Positions 1 to 12,369 of a DNA stretch of 64,000 bases are shown in pieces (the stretch's first letter is position 1; each line of letters starts with the position of its first letter). The translations under genes and the position numbers were made by a program. A model generated the notes under the pieces. The model saw nothing but the letters and a program-made list of their open reading frames with translations. It ran no database searches and was not told the DNA's origin. Source of the stretch: Gymnogyps californianus (taxonomy: Eukaryota > Chordata > Aves > Accipitriformes > Cathartidae). Location: assembly GCF_018139145.2 (NCBI RefSeq), contig NC_059475.1:14535437-14599436 (forward strand), written 5' to 3'.

Positions 1-2423
1 ATGACAGTTTTCTGACTTTACTAATAAGTTTTAATCTTCCGAACAAATTTTGTTAGTACATGTTGACTTTCCTACATTGTGTCTCTGATTTGCTAGACTG
101 ACAAGTGTCTATCAATCCATCAATCTTATATAGCTGGCCTGCTGCTCACAAATTTCTCTAGATTTATCATGACACAACGCATTTTTAATTTAACAGCGAT
201 TCCCTGAGTCTCTATGCATATCCACATCCATTTCTAACCATTTTCATGGCTAAAACCTACTGTTACTGCAGGCCTTTGAATACCTAAGATCTGTACACAA
301 AGTCTTTGTATATGCTCAGTTAGTGCTTTTCATAATTACTCTTTGCTGAATCGGGTCAGGGTGCTCAGTCTGGTGGGGAAACATACCTGTCCGTAAGAAA
401 TGCAAAAAGTTGCCTGTACAAGGGAGCTGGCATACCATCTGGCACAAGTTCATAGTATTTTAGTACTACATCCACTTATACAAGCTGAAGATCTGGCTGA
501 AGACATTATAGCTACAATACTCTATGTTACGCTAGTAATACAATAAATGATTGAGGGTGCAAATACTAAAATCTTCCCCAGACAATAGCACATGATGTCC
601 AATTAATAGTTATGGTAAATCTGTCTGAAATGTATTCCATATCATTTGTGGCAAGATTTGCTTTCAATCAGAGATTACAGAGAACATTTAAATTAGCAAT
701 GAGAATTACCCTGAATAACAAGCTCATTATTTACTGTATTTGCATTTTGTTGAGCTTATTAGTAGCACTGCCTGGTTAGATTTTGTGGACCCTTTTCTAT
801 CCTTTCTGCATGAAAGCCCAACTATAGAACATTTCTGAAAGCAACAATTGTGATTTTATAATGAACCACAAGAGGGGGGAGAATGAACATAAATGAAAGA
901 ACTTGATTTTAATGAACAACTCTTACATTTAGGACAATGCCATATCAACGCTGAATTTAAGAATCTTGGCCAGGTGTTGTCTGTGGAATGAAGAGTTTGA
1001 ACTAATGGCGAGATGCTGTTCCTAAGATTCATCTTTTCAGGTCTGCTGATTTATTACTGAGCTTCACTTAAAGCTGTGGACCAACCACACTTCCAAAGTT
1101 GCAAAATCCCATGCTGAGTGTACTTATCCCTTTCTTTATTGCCTTGATCAAACAGAAACAAATGCTAATGAAATGATAAAAATAGCGATCTCTGTGACCT
1201 GAATAATCAGTTTTAAAGCCTCCTACCCTGCTTTTTAATTTTTTCCCCCAATTATATAAAGGAGTTCTCTAACTCAAATAATCAAGGAACTTCTCCCTGG
1301 TGCATAGATGAGTTTTTGGTGTCAATATGAAAACTAAATCATCTCACTGTTGTGATCATGGACTGACACAGGACTGGTTCCAAGAGTGTTTTCAAGCTAC
1401 TTTTTAAAGAAGGCTCATAGTCCCCTGCCTCTCACGTGCAGAAGCAGCTATACTGAAGACAAAGCTGGGGACTCCTAGAGACGGTACTTTGGGACTGCTG
1501 AGAGCACATGCCCCTACAGCTGCATCAACTCTTGGGAGAGCATGCACAGGGAGCTTTGGCAAGCAATCGGCTTCCTAACCCCGGGACTCTGTGGGCTTGA
1601 TGGCAGTTCCTATAGCCAGCTGGAGGGCAAGGAAGGAAAACAGATTTCAAGAAGCCATCCACTCCACCCTCCACTTCCTCTTATTTCAAAGTGGATACAA
1701 GGGGCAGGCAACTTTCCCAATTTTTAGTCCTCTGTATTTCATGTTCCATGCCCCTCCTGGCCTAGGTTGTCAGTCTCCTGGGAGAGGGATAGGAAAGCAA
1801 ATGAGTCTTACTTCCCCCCGGACTAAGAAAGAAGCAAAGCAACAATTGTAACAGTAATATGAGGATGGTATTGCAGCAGGTGGTTGCAGCATGGCAAAAA
1901 ATAGTAGCATAGGCAGCAAACCTTCCCAGCTTTTCTCTGCAAGTAATTGCAAGTAGCCCAGTAGACTACAACTCTGAGAGAACACCATGTAATGTTATTA
2001 GGCAAAATTATAATGTCCTTAATTTCATGTTCAAAAGCTGAATGGTGCTGAAGGAGGCTTGCAGAAAGAAATTAGGATAGTTATACTAGAAGAAGACAGA
2101 ATGTTGATTACCAGCAGCGAGGTATCCAGATTTGACTAATGGCACAGTTACTGTATGCATAAGCCCTAATGGTGTTTAAGTGGTTGCTAGAATGAATGCA
2201 ATTAATGTAATTTATTTGTCAGCATCCAAACACTATAATACTCGGAATAGGATGGGAGGTCTCTTGCCTAGCATATAGCCCTACGAATATTTTTCTGTGT
2301 CTCTTTTCACAAGTACACAAAACCAGTGACTCATTTTTTTTTATTATTATTATTATTCTCCTCATTTTTTAAGGGGCATCATCTACATAGCTCCACTGAC
2401 TTAAACTGAATTTTTCTTGTTTT
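1..2423. other. Non-genic AT-rich DNA
   Basis: No coding exon, RNA gene or recognisable repeat was seen. The short ATG frames around 1542-1851 and on the opposite strand at 1770-2005 overlap one another and resemble no known protein. The only low-complexity feature is the T/ATT tract at 2333-2357. This could be intergenic or intronic; the sequence alone does not decide. Confidence 0.6.
2333..2357. repeat. Poly-T then (ATT)n microsatellite
   Basis: A run of T is followed by about five ATT units. It lies about 65 bases from the end of the old CR1 fragment at 2424-2800, but the intervening sequence is not obviously part of that element, so I do not claim it as the element's tail. Confidence 0.85.
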
Positions 2424-2800
2424 GTGTCATGGATTTTGGAGGGATACTTTGGGATGATCTAGTCTGGCTTGCCACTTGAAGGCAATAAGTGACCTTGCAT
2501 CTATTCTATAGCTCCTGAGTGAGTATATGTTTTTTAGAGAGAGATCCTCCTAATTTGACTGAACTACTGTAGGGTAGTAAATTGATTGCTTTCTTAAATT
2601 GCTCCAGTGATTGATGATGATCTATGCTTAAAAAAGAAAAGGAAAACCAGTGTCTTTCTAATGTGAGTTTCTTTCAGCCGGAAGCTGAAGTTAATCTTCA
2701 GCTATGGGATCTTGTCGTGCCACATCAAAGAACCTTGTGATAATGAAGAATTTTCCTTCCCCTACCTAAGTATGACTGGGATGTAATCAAGACGTTTCAA
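2424..2800 (-). mobile_element. Ancient CR1-type LINE fragment, 3' region
   Basis: Read on the minus strand, this matches the order of landmarks in old sauropsid CR1 3' ends. The 'gatgatctagtctggct' phrase (2453-2469) is the complement of the usual 3' untranslated end. An 'aaattgctccagtgattgat' phrase near 2600 matches the segment just upstream, and 'gatgtaatcaag' near 2780 matches the 'cttgattacagtctataag' segment further 5'. The order and spacing of these landmarks support homology more than any single match does. No reverse transcriptase motif remains. The family was named from memory; CR1 or a close L3-like relative is the best reading. Confidence 0.6.
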
Positions 2801-5800
2801 TTACACAGATAAACCTTCTGACATTTCTCATTGTACGGCTGTTGCTTTTGATCTTACATTTGTATAACTTTATGACCATTTCAATATCTTGACTTTGTGT
2901 TTTGGGGGTTTTTTAAATTTTTTTTTAGATCTAAAGACCTCACTAATGTCATGTATGTGGACAAAACCACCTTAGTGCTCTTGCTTGATGTTTCCTTAAT
3001 TATGCAGGGAGTCAGGGGAATCAGTCCTGTTGAGAGCTGTTACTTTACATGATATAGTTCCTCCAAACGTGTATAGTAACTCTACTACTACCCTCTACCC
3101 TCTACTTGCACTTATGTGCAAATACTCCTAGCGCTGGCATTGTTCCTAGCCAAATCAGAGACAAAGCAGATTTGTTATTCTTGTACAAATGAAAATTGAT
3201 GAATATGTTAGGGTTAATAGCAAAACTTTATGCATTTTCTTTTCAAGTAAGTTAGTAAAAAATATTAACAGCCTTTTTAAGTTACTGCTCCCCTTTGCAC
3301 TGAGGACTGACATTGTAGGACTGTGATGAGACATGGTTGCCTTTCAGTCTGGATCCAGATCAATTACCTTATTGTGAAGCCACCAACAAGAAAGCTGTGA
3401 CTGGGCTGTATATCAATGTTCAACATAAATAACAGCTGTCAAAACCATCAGATTAATTATTGTTCATTAATCATTTCTTGTTCAAGATGGAGAACCCTTC
3501 CAAATCAAGGCACAGAAAACTTGGAACTGCTGTTTACAGTATGTATTTTGATGCGGGTTTATGGATTTCTCAAATGTTCATTATTTACATGCTAAATAAT
3601 TTTTTACTGGAAGTCTCCCCCTCCATAACCAACAACACAGTTAAGTTTTAAAAATCTCAGAAGAGAGAAATCAGTGCAGTTCCATTGTAAATAGTGGAGC
3701 TATACAAATTTATATGACTGCTTCCTCTTTATTCCCCCTGACTTACATGACTAGCTTGAAGGCAGTGTCATGTTTAGGGTAGCTTAAAATAGCACAGAAA
3801 TGTTTCTCTAAACACATATAACTACAAATGGAAGGCTCTCCTTTTCTTCTTTGTCAGAGTTTTGCTAGCAAAATGTACACAGTAAGAAGCGTAGTTAATA
3901 GGGAAGCTCCTTGCAGTGAAACAAATAAACAGTTAAAAGTAGCAGTCTTGTGAAACAATGAAAGAATAAAATTTAGCTCTGATTCAGAAAGCAGTAAGTT
4001 ACTAATGTTTTTTTAACAATCAATCAGCTATATTGAAAAAATGTATCCTAGTGCCTATGTGCTTCTGAGTTCCTCACTGCATCTCAGAATCTTTGAATTG
4101 CTTCTTGTTGCTATCTTGATCTTAGGAAAACCTGTAAGTGAGAAGCTTGACTTAACATAGTGGTCAAATTCTACTGTGCATTATTTCCCATGCATACGAT
4201 CTATACACTGATAAACTTCAGGTGCTTGAGTTTTTACCTCCAATAATCGCAACTAGAAAACCACAAATGGACTTTTCATTTTTCCCTTGCAAGAGCTATA
4301 AAACCTAAGGTAAACCCTCCTGCCAAATCGCTTTTATGGGAACCTCACTTTCCTGTTCACTAGTTTTACTCCAATTAATTAAAAGCAGCACTCCTGCCCT
4401 TCGTTGTGGTTTCCAAGGTATTCATGGAGGGGCACATGCCCCGTCCAAAGTCCTGAGTGAGACTGAATTGGAGGTCCTTGGTGGGTTCATACCCCAGGGC
4501 TCCTATACCTGGGGATTTGAGCTACAGTGTCCATAAAGTCCCCTTCTCCAAAAGATGGAAGCCTTACAATGCTGAAATGAGCAGGCCATATAAAATTTAA
4601 CACAGCAATGAAGACGAGCTTACTCAGTCCCGATTCTTTTGTTTGTTTCAAATAGGATTGATCATTTTGATGCCTCTGTAAGGAAAAGGTGAGCTGAATA
4701 TTTAAATCCATGGGGTTTTTTTTGTTTTTGTTTTTTTGAGAACATACTTCTGTCTGTAAAAGGTCTTTAAGCATTCTGCATTCTCCTTGCTTTCCAATTA
4801 AGTTTTCTGGGCTTTCTAATGTGGTCCTCTGAGTGCTGGAAAGTAACAGAAACAAGAATGCATTTAATACCTGGCCTGGTGTCTTGGCAGCAAAGCTTAG
4901 CACTCCAGTGTGGGGAGTAGCAGGTTCAGGACCAACCCCAGGAGTCTTACTACTTGGACTGGCAGAGGGCTAGTGTAATGCACAGACAGTGAGCTCATTC
5001 TGCAGGTGGAGTGTTCAGCTGCATTGATCTTATGGCAAACCCAGCCTGCTAAGGTTTTGGAGAAACATTGGCTCTGATCTAAAAGGAAATTGTGCTGCCT
5101 TTCCCTGTCTTTCCACTAGTTTAGCTTGCAAGCTCTAATAACATTAAAACATACTTTAACCAAGAAGGCTGACGCAGCTACAGAGACACAAAGTAATTTC
5201 CTAGAAATAGTAAATACAATAAGCAAAACTCTCTAATCTTTCATTAGGTAATTGTATTTTCATGGGGTCAGCCAGCCTCCCTGGCCAGGCTGAGGTCAAT
5301 TCTAAAATATGTGTATTATATACATTAGGCATCTGTTAATGAAACATAAATTTCATCAGCAATCTGGGTGCCAAAATCAACTCATTTGGGTACATGGTTT
5401 GCATCTACAGTGGTGTCTTATGGATTTGCTCCATAGCTGAAACAGCAAGTTTGTGTAGATGCCATGAATGGCATATAATAAGGAAAAAAAGCAACACCAC
5501 AAGCATCTTAGAGGACCATAAATCCTCTGAATTTTTGCTAGATGAAATTCAGTATTCAGAGGGTTGTAAGATGACAGTAAATAAAGGGTAAGGAAGAGAT
5601 CATGTTACCAGAGCCAAGAATATCTGGTCAGCGCTAATAATTATTTCCTTTGACAAAAGATGAAATAAAAGTAGATAAATATGAAGCAAACCCTCCATTT
5701 TAGAGCACCCTTTCTTGCCTAAAAGGGAGTGAGTGGGGCTTCACTTTAAAAATGCACTAGTATTTTGCTCAGATTCATCACAGGGGCCCTTGTAGAGCGG

Positions 5801-6085
5801 TGGCAAGATGCCACCCTACCAGCAATTAAGCAACAAGCCCTCATGCTTCTTACTTCTCCGGTCAGCCTAGGGTGTTAAACGTAGGATTTTATCCCAACAA
5901 TGGTGAGTCTAGAAATGAGAACAGGTTCAATAACCCTAATGCCAAACCTTACGATGATGGTCTGACAACACTCTTCCTTTGCAAGCACATAAGTAAAAAT
6001 GCTTCTCTGCTTTGGAAGTGAAGTGAGGCTATGTGTTCCCTCTCAACATGTAGACTGGAATATTGCTTTGTTTTATTTAACTACC
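2801..6085. other. Non-genic DNA, no recognisable feature
   Basis: The largest frame is 138 codons on the minus strand (4487-4903). It contains low-complexity Lys/Asn sequence from a T-rich tract at 4717-4737 and resembles no family I know. No RNA gene or clear transposable element was seen. The sequence is AT-rich with scattered homopolymers. Confidence 0.6.
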
Positions 6086-6247
6086 TGTCATGGTTTAACC
6101 TCAGCCAGCAACTAAGCACCACGCAGCCACTCGCTCACTCCTCCCCCCTCCCAGTGGGATGGGGAGGAGAATCGAAAAAAAGTAAAACTCATGGGTTGAG
6201 ATAAGAACAGTTTAGTAACTAAAGTAAAATAAAATATAATACTAAAA

Positions 6248-6283
6248 TTAATAATAATAATATAATAATAATTATTATTATAA
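6248..6283. repeat. AT trinucleotide microsatellite inside the LTR
   Basis: This is an ATA/AAT then ATT run, a known variable tract of this LTR type. It helps identify the family and is likely to be length-polymorphic. Confidence 0.8.
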
Positions 6284-6424
6284 TGAAATGGAATATAATT
6301 TTTTAAAATGGGAAAAAAAAAGAAATAAAACCCAAGAAAGACAAGTGATGCACAGCGCAATTGCTCACCACCTGCTGACCGATGCCCCAGCAGCGATCCG
6401 CCCCTCACGGCCAACTCCCCCCAG

Positions 6425-6432
6425 TTTATATA
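6425..6432 (-). promoter_or_regulatory. TATA box of the ERVL-like LTR
   Basis: The minus strand reads TATATAAA, about 260 bases from the LTR's 5' end, where this LTR type has its core promoter. Conservation of the motif is visible; promoter activity is inference. Confidence 0.55.
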
Positions 6433-6694
6433 CTGAGCATGACGTTCTATGGTATGGAATACCCCTTCGGCTATTTCAGGTCAGCTGTCCTGGCTATGCT
6501 CCCTCCCAGCTTCTTGTAGACCTGCTTGCTGGCAGAGCATGGGAAACTGAAAAGTCCTTAACTTAGGATAAGCGCTACTTAGCAACAGCTAAAACATCAA
6601 CGTGTTATCAACATTATTCTCACTAAATCCAAAACACAGCACTGTACCAGCTACTAAGAAGAAAATTAACTCTATCCCAGCTGAAACCAGGACA

Positions 6695-7150
6695 ATATCC
6701 ACCTCTTATTCTATACCATTTACGTCATGCCCAGATCCCACACTTTCTGATACATTTCCAATTAGTCACCACCACTTTTCCTGTCTTTTAATATATACAC
6801 ACAGATATCATTCCTGCAGCCTATGGGCCATCTCTATCAAATGTCTGTTGAGTTCATTCAGTCCATGACTTTGGGCTCCATCTGTCATAACAGTCTGTCT
6901 GGGCAGGAGGGATGGAGCAAAGTCCGCTCAGTCGGCAGAACAGGATCGGGCTTTGGTGTGGTGCAGCGGGTGGGTGACATTGGGCGCAGCAGGAGAATGG
7001 TGTATAGTGTTGGATTGTTGCATGCTGAAGTCAGTCCTGGTTCCATCACCACTTGGTTTTATCAAAGTTCATTCTTCATTAATCTAAGTTATTCTTACTG
7101 TAATACCATTGATATAGCTTAGACAGGGTCTAAGGACAGCAATGATTTTG
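6695..7150 (-). mobile_element. ERVL-like internal region, 3' remnant
   Basis: Immediately outside the LTR, the minus strand reads GAATAAGAGGTGGATAT and then runs into the LTR. This is the purine-rich primer position expected just upstream of a 3' LTR. The following several hundred bases look to me like the 3' internal sequence that accompanies this LTR in bird genomes. There is no intact reading frame; the frame at 6823-7122 is on the opposite strand and has no retroviral motif. The 5' LTR, gag and pol are absent, so the element is 5'-truncated. The outer boundary near 7150 is approximate and could extend a little further. Confidence 0.6.
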
Positions 7151-10100
7151 GCCATTTTTTATTGCCCATTAAAGTGGCGGAAGTGTTTCAGAGTAGTAGC
7201 CAATGTAAAAAAGAATATGAAATAAAATAAATTTTTCAGAGTTCAGAAAGGGCCCCCTTTCATTCATTAAGTTTCCATAGCTGAGCACAGGATTGGTGTG
7301 TGCTTTGGCAGTGAAAAATAACATTTCGGAAAGAGCAAACTTTACCAGTAGCACATGTTGGAGCAACACTACAGGCTCCAAGTTGTGTTAAGCCAACTGT
7401 AAGTTTGACAGCAGAAATATATCAGTCTCTTTGAACAAATAATCTGAGGAATATATGTAGATCCGTGTGAGCTGTTCTCTTAGTTTCAATTCAGTAATTT
7501 TCATGCAAAGTAAAGGTGAGATTTTAGTAGGCAATAGCATAAGCAATTATTGGGAAAAAGAATACACCATGCCAAGAATTGTCCCGCAAGACATTGAATC
7601 CCAATGAGAACTGATGACCAGCAAGTGTGTGAGGGGAAAAGACGATCTCCTAATTCTTCATTCCTCTTCCTTTTCCAGTTGAGGAGAGGATGGGTAAGTA
7701 AAGGCAAGTTAGTCCTTCTTACTCCTGTGTATCCAAACTTCAGGGGGCAAGGAACTGAATAAATAGGAATATGGAGAAGGGGAGGATATATCTCTGTGTT
7801 TGTATGTGAATAAGAGAAGGTAGATACAGACTCCTATTGAATCCAAGCCACAGTCTGACACTAGATACCTGTATATGTATTTTAAACCTCAGGTTTATGC
7901 TGCTTAATAAATAAACCTTAAAGTTGAAAATACATGAATCGAAGTGCAGCGTACGGTACCTGTTAGCAAGAGTAAATTTTATGTTCCCTCTTCCTCACAA
8001 AAAATATTTTTCTTCTTGCAAATAAAGGAAAGTCTTTCTGTTTTCCTAAACTATGAATAGAAAATCTGACTTCAAGGGACAGATCTCAATCATCCTGTTA
8101 CTTGAAATAATGAGATGTATCTCGAGGTTGATTTTTAAGTGTTATGTAGGCATCTAGTTACAGAACTCCATGTAGATTTTGTTCCTCACTTGAAAAAGAC
8201 ATCCTTTTCTTGCTCTCTCAGAAAATATTTATCGACTTAATAAAGACCTTGATAAGCTCATTTCTTGGTGAAATCTACCTCTCTCGTGGACAGGGATCAC
8301 TAAATATCCATCATCTTCAGAACTTCTTCAATTGTGCCACCTGCTGCTATTAATCATGCCATTCTGTTCACACAGTTTGATGGCTCCAATGATTAGAAGG
8401 TACTACAACGAATGGTGCCATGCAGTAAGTAAAATGTACCCATGGATACTGAAGAGAACTTGGAATACTTTTGGTAGCTTATATGTGTATACAGTATAGC
8501 GCTAAGTATCCAGCAGCTAGATACTCCATTGTGCCTTTGTACATTATGAGCTATTGCTAATTCTGTAACCACTGAGTTTTTGTGTAGCTCAAGTCCAATT
8601 AGTCTGAGCTTAGCCTGACTGAGCATCTCTCTCGCACAGCTAAGGGGGAGGTTGACTGCAGGACAAAATACTAAGAGATAGTAACCAGTCACAGAGAACA
8701 AAGTTTTGGTAAAGAATAACCAGTGGATGAATATGTTACATGGTTTGAGTATAAAACAGGACACTTTTGAGATGGAAAGATATGTATCAGGAAAGACATA
8801 TGAAGGCATGACCCTTAAAAGCAGTTAGTATTCATATAAACTGATAGTTCTTCATTAGTGGAAATGAAAAACGTGAAGTCTTTTCTACCAAAAAACCCAC
8901 AAAGCGTCCATACCTGGCTGTAAAACATAGTGAGACGCACAGAAGCCCTTCCATCTACTTCAGTGGGCTTTGGGACAGACCAGTAATTGCCCCATTGGAA
9001 TGATGTTACAAGGTACCTTCAGAGAGGCTGATTGTTTCCATTCTGCTGCAGGTAATAGCGTTACAGTCTCATGGTTAAGAGGCTTTTTATGCGTACTAGT
9101 TGAAAAGAAGCAGATCCTGATTGCCTCTGCAAAAGAGAGCAGTGAGTGAGACACCTTAGGCTTTTAATACTGTTAGCTTCCAGGTTAAACAGGACTGATT
9201 CTCTTTTTGAAAATCTCTGTACTGTTGAAATTAGTGCAAACCATATCATGAATTTCTTGGGGGGAAAAAAAATCAATGACATATTTCCCCCTTTATCCAT
9301 CTAGCTCTGGGGAATGTAACACTGCTGAATACACTAGCTTTTGTAAGAGATGTAAAACAGAGTCTGTGATCATTTGTGGTCATTAAGGATTACTTTTTTT
9401 TTCTTTTTTTCATGAATAGAGGTGTTAGTGAAGGTGTTCTGGCCTAATTCCAGCCCCAGTAATTGGATTTTTTTTTTCAAATTTTTTTTTACCTACACAC
9501 ATTCCTTCAGCAGTTTCGTTTGGCTATGTACGTTGGGCTCAATTCAGTGTTGCCCCATTGGCCCCCCTTTTGTCAGCTAGACTGATACAAACAGACACTA
9601 AGACAACCGTAAGCTCTCCTTTCCCTCCCATACAGCCCTTTGTCCCAAGAATATAATTAATGCTTGACACAGCTTCACCAGATGTGTTTTCAGTGATATA
9701 TCTGTACCACCTCTCCAACAGTGGATGGTAGGGGGGCATTTCTAGATGGTAGTATTCAGTAGGGACCCAAAAAGTGAATGGATGAGCTATTAGAGACAGC
9801 CTGGACATTGGAGGCTGAGTCATTCTTCTAACACAATGATTTTTGGCCCTGTAGTGGCACACAGGAACACTGTCAAGTCAGCTTGTGGCAGGAGGTGTAA
9901 CCTGCTATGTTCTGCACGGTTGGATTTGTAGTGACGGATGGTATCGGCAAGAGATAAAGATAATTCTCTCTCTCTGTGTAACTGGGTAAAATGCTTCCAA
10001 AATTTGTCAGAGAGGGATGAGTACGCTGAAGACAGAAGTACAGTATTAGATAGGAGAAAGGAAAAAACACATGAGGCTGGGGTGAGAAGCTGAATCAAAA

Positions 10101-10914
10101 TAATAGATCCTTTGCTCTGACAGATATGAGAACATAATGGAAAACAAGGTTGCTGTCTTTCTGCTGCTGTGCCTAACTGAAGTCACAAAGGATGATGAAA
10201 GGTCAAATACAGTGCAAATCTCATTTTTCATCTAGACTTTGAATAGTTTCCAATGTGCTATATGTTACCAGTTTTAGCCCTTCTACCCTATGTTATATAG
10301 GGGCTCTTCAGCCAGGCAGAGACACCCTAGGATGCTTAAACAGCCTGGGGGTGGCTGAGGTTTGATGAACTACTAGAAATCTGGTTTTTTGGTCTCTCCA
10401 CAGAGATCAGCAGAGCTAATATGGGGCCAAGCAACCAAGCTCAGAGATTTCCTCTCAGACATTCCTTGTCCTGTGTAACTCCATGCACACCACAGTTTTA
10501 AATCCACAGGTAAACCTTTACCTCTACACCAGAAAAAGTCCTTTCACTCATGGAAGAGTGATTAGGGATCAGCATGTATTTAACTAGACTAGAAATTCCC
10601 CCAGTCCTCCTTGGAGGTTATTTTTAAATGAGCGTGACAGTGGCTTCCAAATTAGAGCATGGTCCAAAACCCAGGGTTAAAAGTCTGCAATGAAAACTTT
10701 TTGTCCGATCCACTCTCATACCTCAGGTGACAGACAGTGCCTCTGTCCTCGGGCTGTGACCATCAGCAGAACTGGAAATCACACATATGCAGTATAGAGA
10801 GGACAGGTATCCAGGACAGGCAAAAGCACTGTACTTAGGAAAATGTGCATGTATAGTGCTAATGCATATTACTCTCTTCAGGAATAGAAGTGTGTTTGCT
10901 CCTAGCAAACTTAA
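7151..10914. other. Non-genic DNA
   Basis: No coding exon or RNA gene was recognised. The minus-strand frames at 8393-8809 (138 codons) and 9539-9862 (107 codons) match no known family. T-rich tracts lie at 9394-9410 and 9467-9490. A short phrase at 8946-8973 ending 'cagtgggctttggga' resembles half of an old palindromic sauropsid repeat, too short to call alone. Confidence 0.6.
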
Positions 10915-11275
10915 CCATAGGCTATCAAGGGTTAAAAAAGCATTTCAAAATCAGCTTCTATTGGACTATTTTGTTTGGCCAATATCTGACATGGGTTGTA
11001 CTGAGCACGTTTTGCCACCTGGCCAATTTTTTTTCCTGCCAAGCTATTCACTCAGGCTTGTGGTGTGAAAAATAGATGTTTAATAGTCAATGAAGTACTA
11101 TAGTGGGTAATAGTTTATAAATTTCCATGACTTATTATGCTCAGCCTAAGTGACTGTTTATTAAGTGTATTTAAAGCCCCCCATCTCATTAACTTACAGT
11201 ACTGGTGATTCCCTCCTCCCACGACTGCTGTTTTTAATGGAAAATATTCACCCATGTCTTTTGCCTAGGGCATGT
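10915..11275 (+). repeat. Diverged direct repeat, copy A
   Basis: This segment recurs in the same orientation at 12370-12730. The clearest part is 10969-11132, which pairs with 12420-12572. Both share 'ttttgtttggccaata', 'ttttgccacctggc', 'gtggtgtgaaaaa', 'gggtaatagttta' and 'tttccatgact' in the same order, with one gap of about ten bases. Similarity continues more weakly in the 3' flank ('ccctcct' next to an AT-rich block). Identity in the core is about 80 percent by eye. It is either an old local duplication or two copies of an unnamed dispersed element. It resembles no CR1, ERV or SINE known to me. The small plus-strand frames here are not genes. Confidence 0.8.
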
Positions 11276-12369
11276 GAAACAACTCAGTGGAAAAGAGACT
11301 GCCTGGATAAGAACAGGACATCATCTTTGGCTAGGTACAATGTGTTTATCATTTTCGGAAGTAAAGTGAATCTGAAATATGAGATATATATGTTGTGGAC
11401 CAAAAAACCTATAAATGTCTTTTGTATAAAATACAGCTGCCAATATCCTACCCTTTTCTGCTTTGGGTTTACAGTGAATGACACAGTCAGTTTTATCAGT
11501 AAAGCATGTCTCAGGTAAAAAAATACTAAACCAGCAACTTAATTATGAAATACTGCCTTTATTTTCTTAATGAAATTCCATAGTACTTCAGGGAAATATT
11601 ACATACTAAGGTTAAATAAATTCTCTGTTAACAAAAAACAGGCCCAGTCTTAACTTTAGGGATCTGCTGTTAGCTGTGCAATGGGAAGGTGAGTTTCTAT
11701 AGCTGAGAAAGGCTGCTAATTATAAAAGAACATGTTTTGTTCCCCTATATTAACCTCTAGAATGAAAAAGGTCATTGGTTGCTCTTGATAAATTCTGTGA
11801 AATCTATCAAAAGAATCCCACTGACATCAGTGAGATAAGCGTCCTTTTGTCATATATAATATTTTAGTAACGCTATATAAGTAAAACTCCAGATTAATCC
11901 CTGAGATAATTCCATTGAAGCTACTAGGAACATAATACAGTTAAGTTTAGTCCTCTAACACTTGGCTTCATGCTCTTTACATCTGTTACCTGAAGGTCTC
12001 TTGGAAGCTGAAGATAAACATAAGATAATGACAATATGAAAACAGAAAAATTGGTAAGTATTATGATAATGTGAAGAGATGGCTCTAATAAAGGTAAAGG
12101 AAGTTGTGCATAAAATCCCCTCTGGTAAAGAGCATCTGAGAACACAGTTTTTCCAAACTGGGATGTTAAGCTGACACAGATGTTACAGAGCAGCCCCTTC
12201 CATATAATCTCAGATGCTACGTATGGAAACAACCACAAACATCACCTGAACCCGCAACTGCGACGAGTGGAGCAAGAGCAGGGCTGCCTGTGCTGCAGAG
12301 AGTGAGCGGTTCTCTTTTGGCCTGCTCCCAGGTACTTCTAAACAGCAGATATAAAACCACGTACCCCCA
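11276..12369. other. Spacer between the two direct-repeat copies
   Basis: About 1.1 kb of AT-rich DNA separates copies A and B. It has no recognised coding, RNA or repeat content. Minus-strand frames of 66-104 codons occur here without family resemblance. Confidence 0.6.

Larger units (their letters stand above)
6086..6694 (-). mobile_element. Avian ERVL-like endogenous retrovirus LTR
   Basis: This 609-base block starts TG and ends CA in window orientation. I recognise it, reverse-complemented, as the LTR type dispersed through many bird genomes. Its minus-strand 5' end at 6694 begins TGTCCTGGTTTCAGC, and its 3' end at 6086 finishes GTTAAACCATGACA. On the minus strand it carries a TATA box (6425-6432), an expanded AT trinucleotide tract (6248-6283) and the G/C-rich segment near 6140-6170. 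The bases just beyond 6694 look like retroviral internal 3' sequence, so this is the 3' LTR of a truncated provirus. LTRs drive and terminate proviral transcription, but a degraded, genome-fixed copy like this need not be active. The usual polyadenylation hexamer region is altered (ACTAAA where ATTAAA is common). The frames inside it (6112-6414 minus, 6288-6566 plus) are not genes. ERVL-like is my recollection of the class. Confidence 0.85.

Noticed and set aside
4487..4903. 138-codon minus frame
   Set aside because: It has a low-complexity Lys/Asn segment from a T-rich tract, no family resemblance, and no splice context that supports an exon.
6112..6414. 100-codon minus frame
   Set aside because: It lies wholly inside the ERVL-like LTR, and its Tyr/Asn/Ile run is the AT microsatellite.
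8393..8809. 138-codon minus frame
   Set aside because: It has scattered hydrophobic stretches but no recognisable domain, and its length is within chance for AT-rich 64 kb scanned in six frames.
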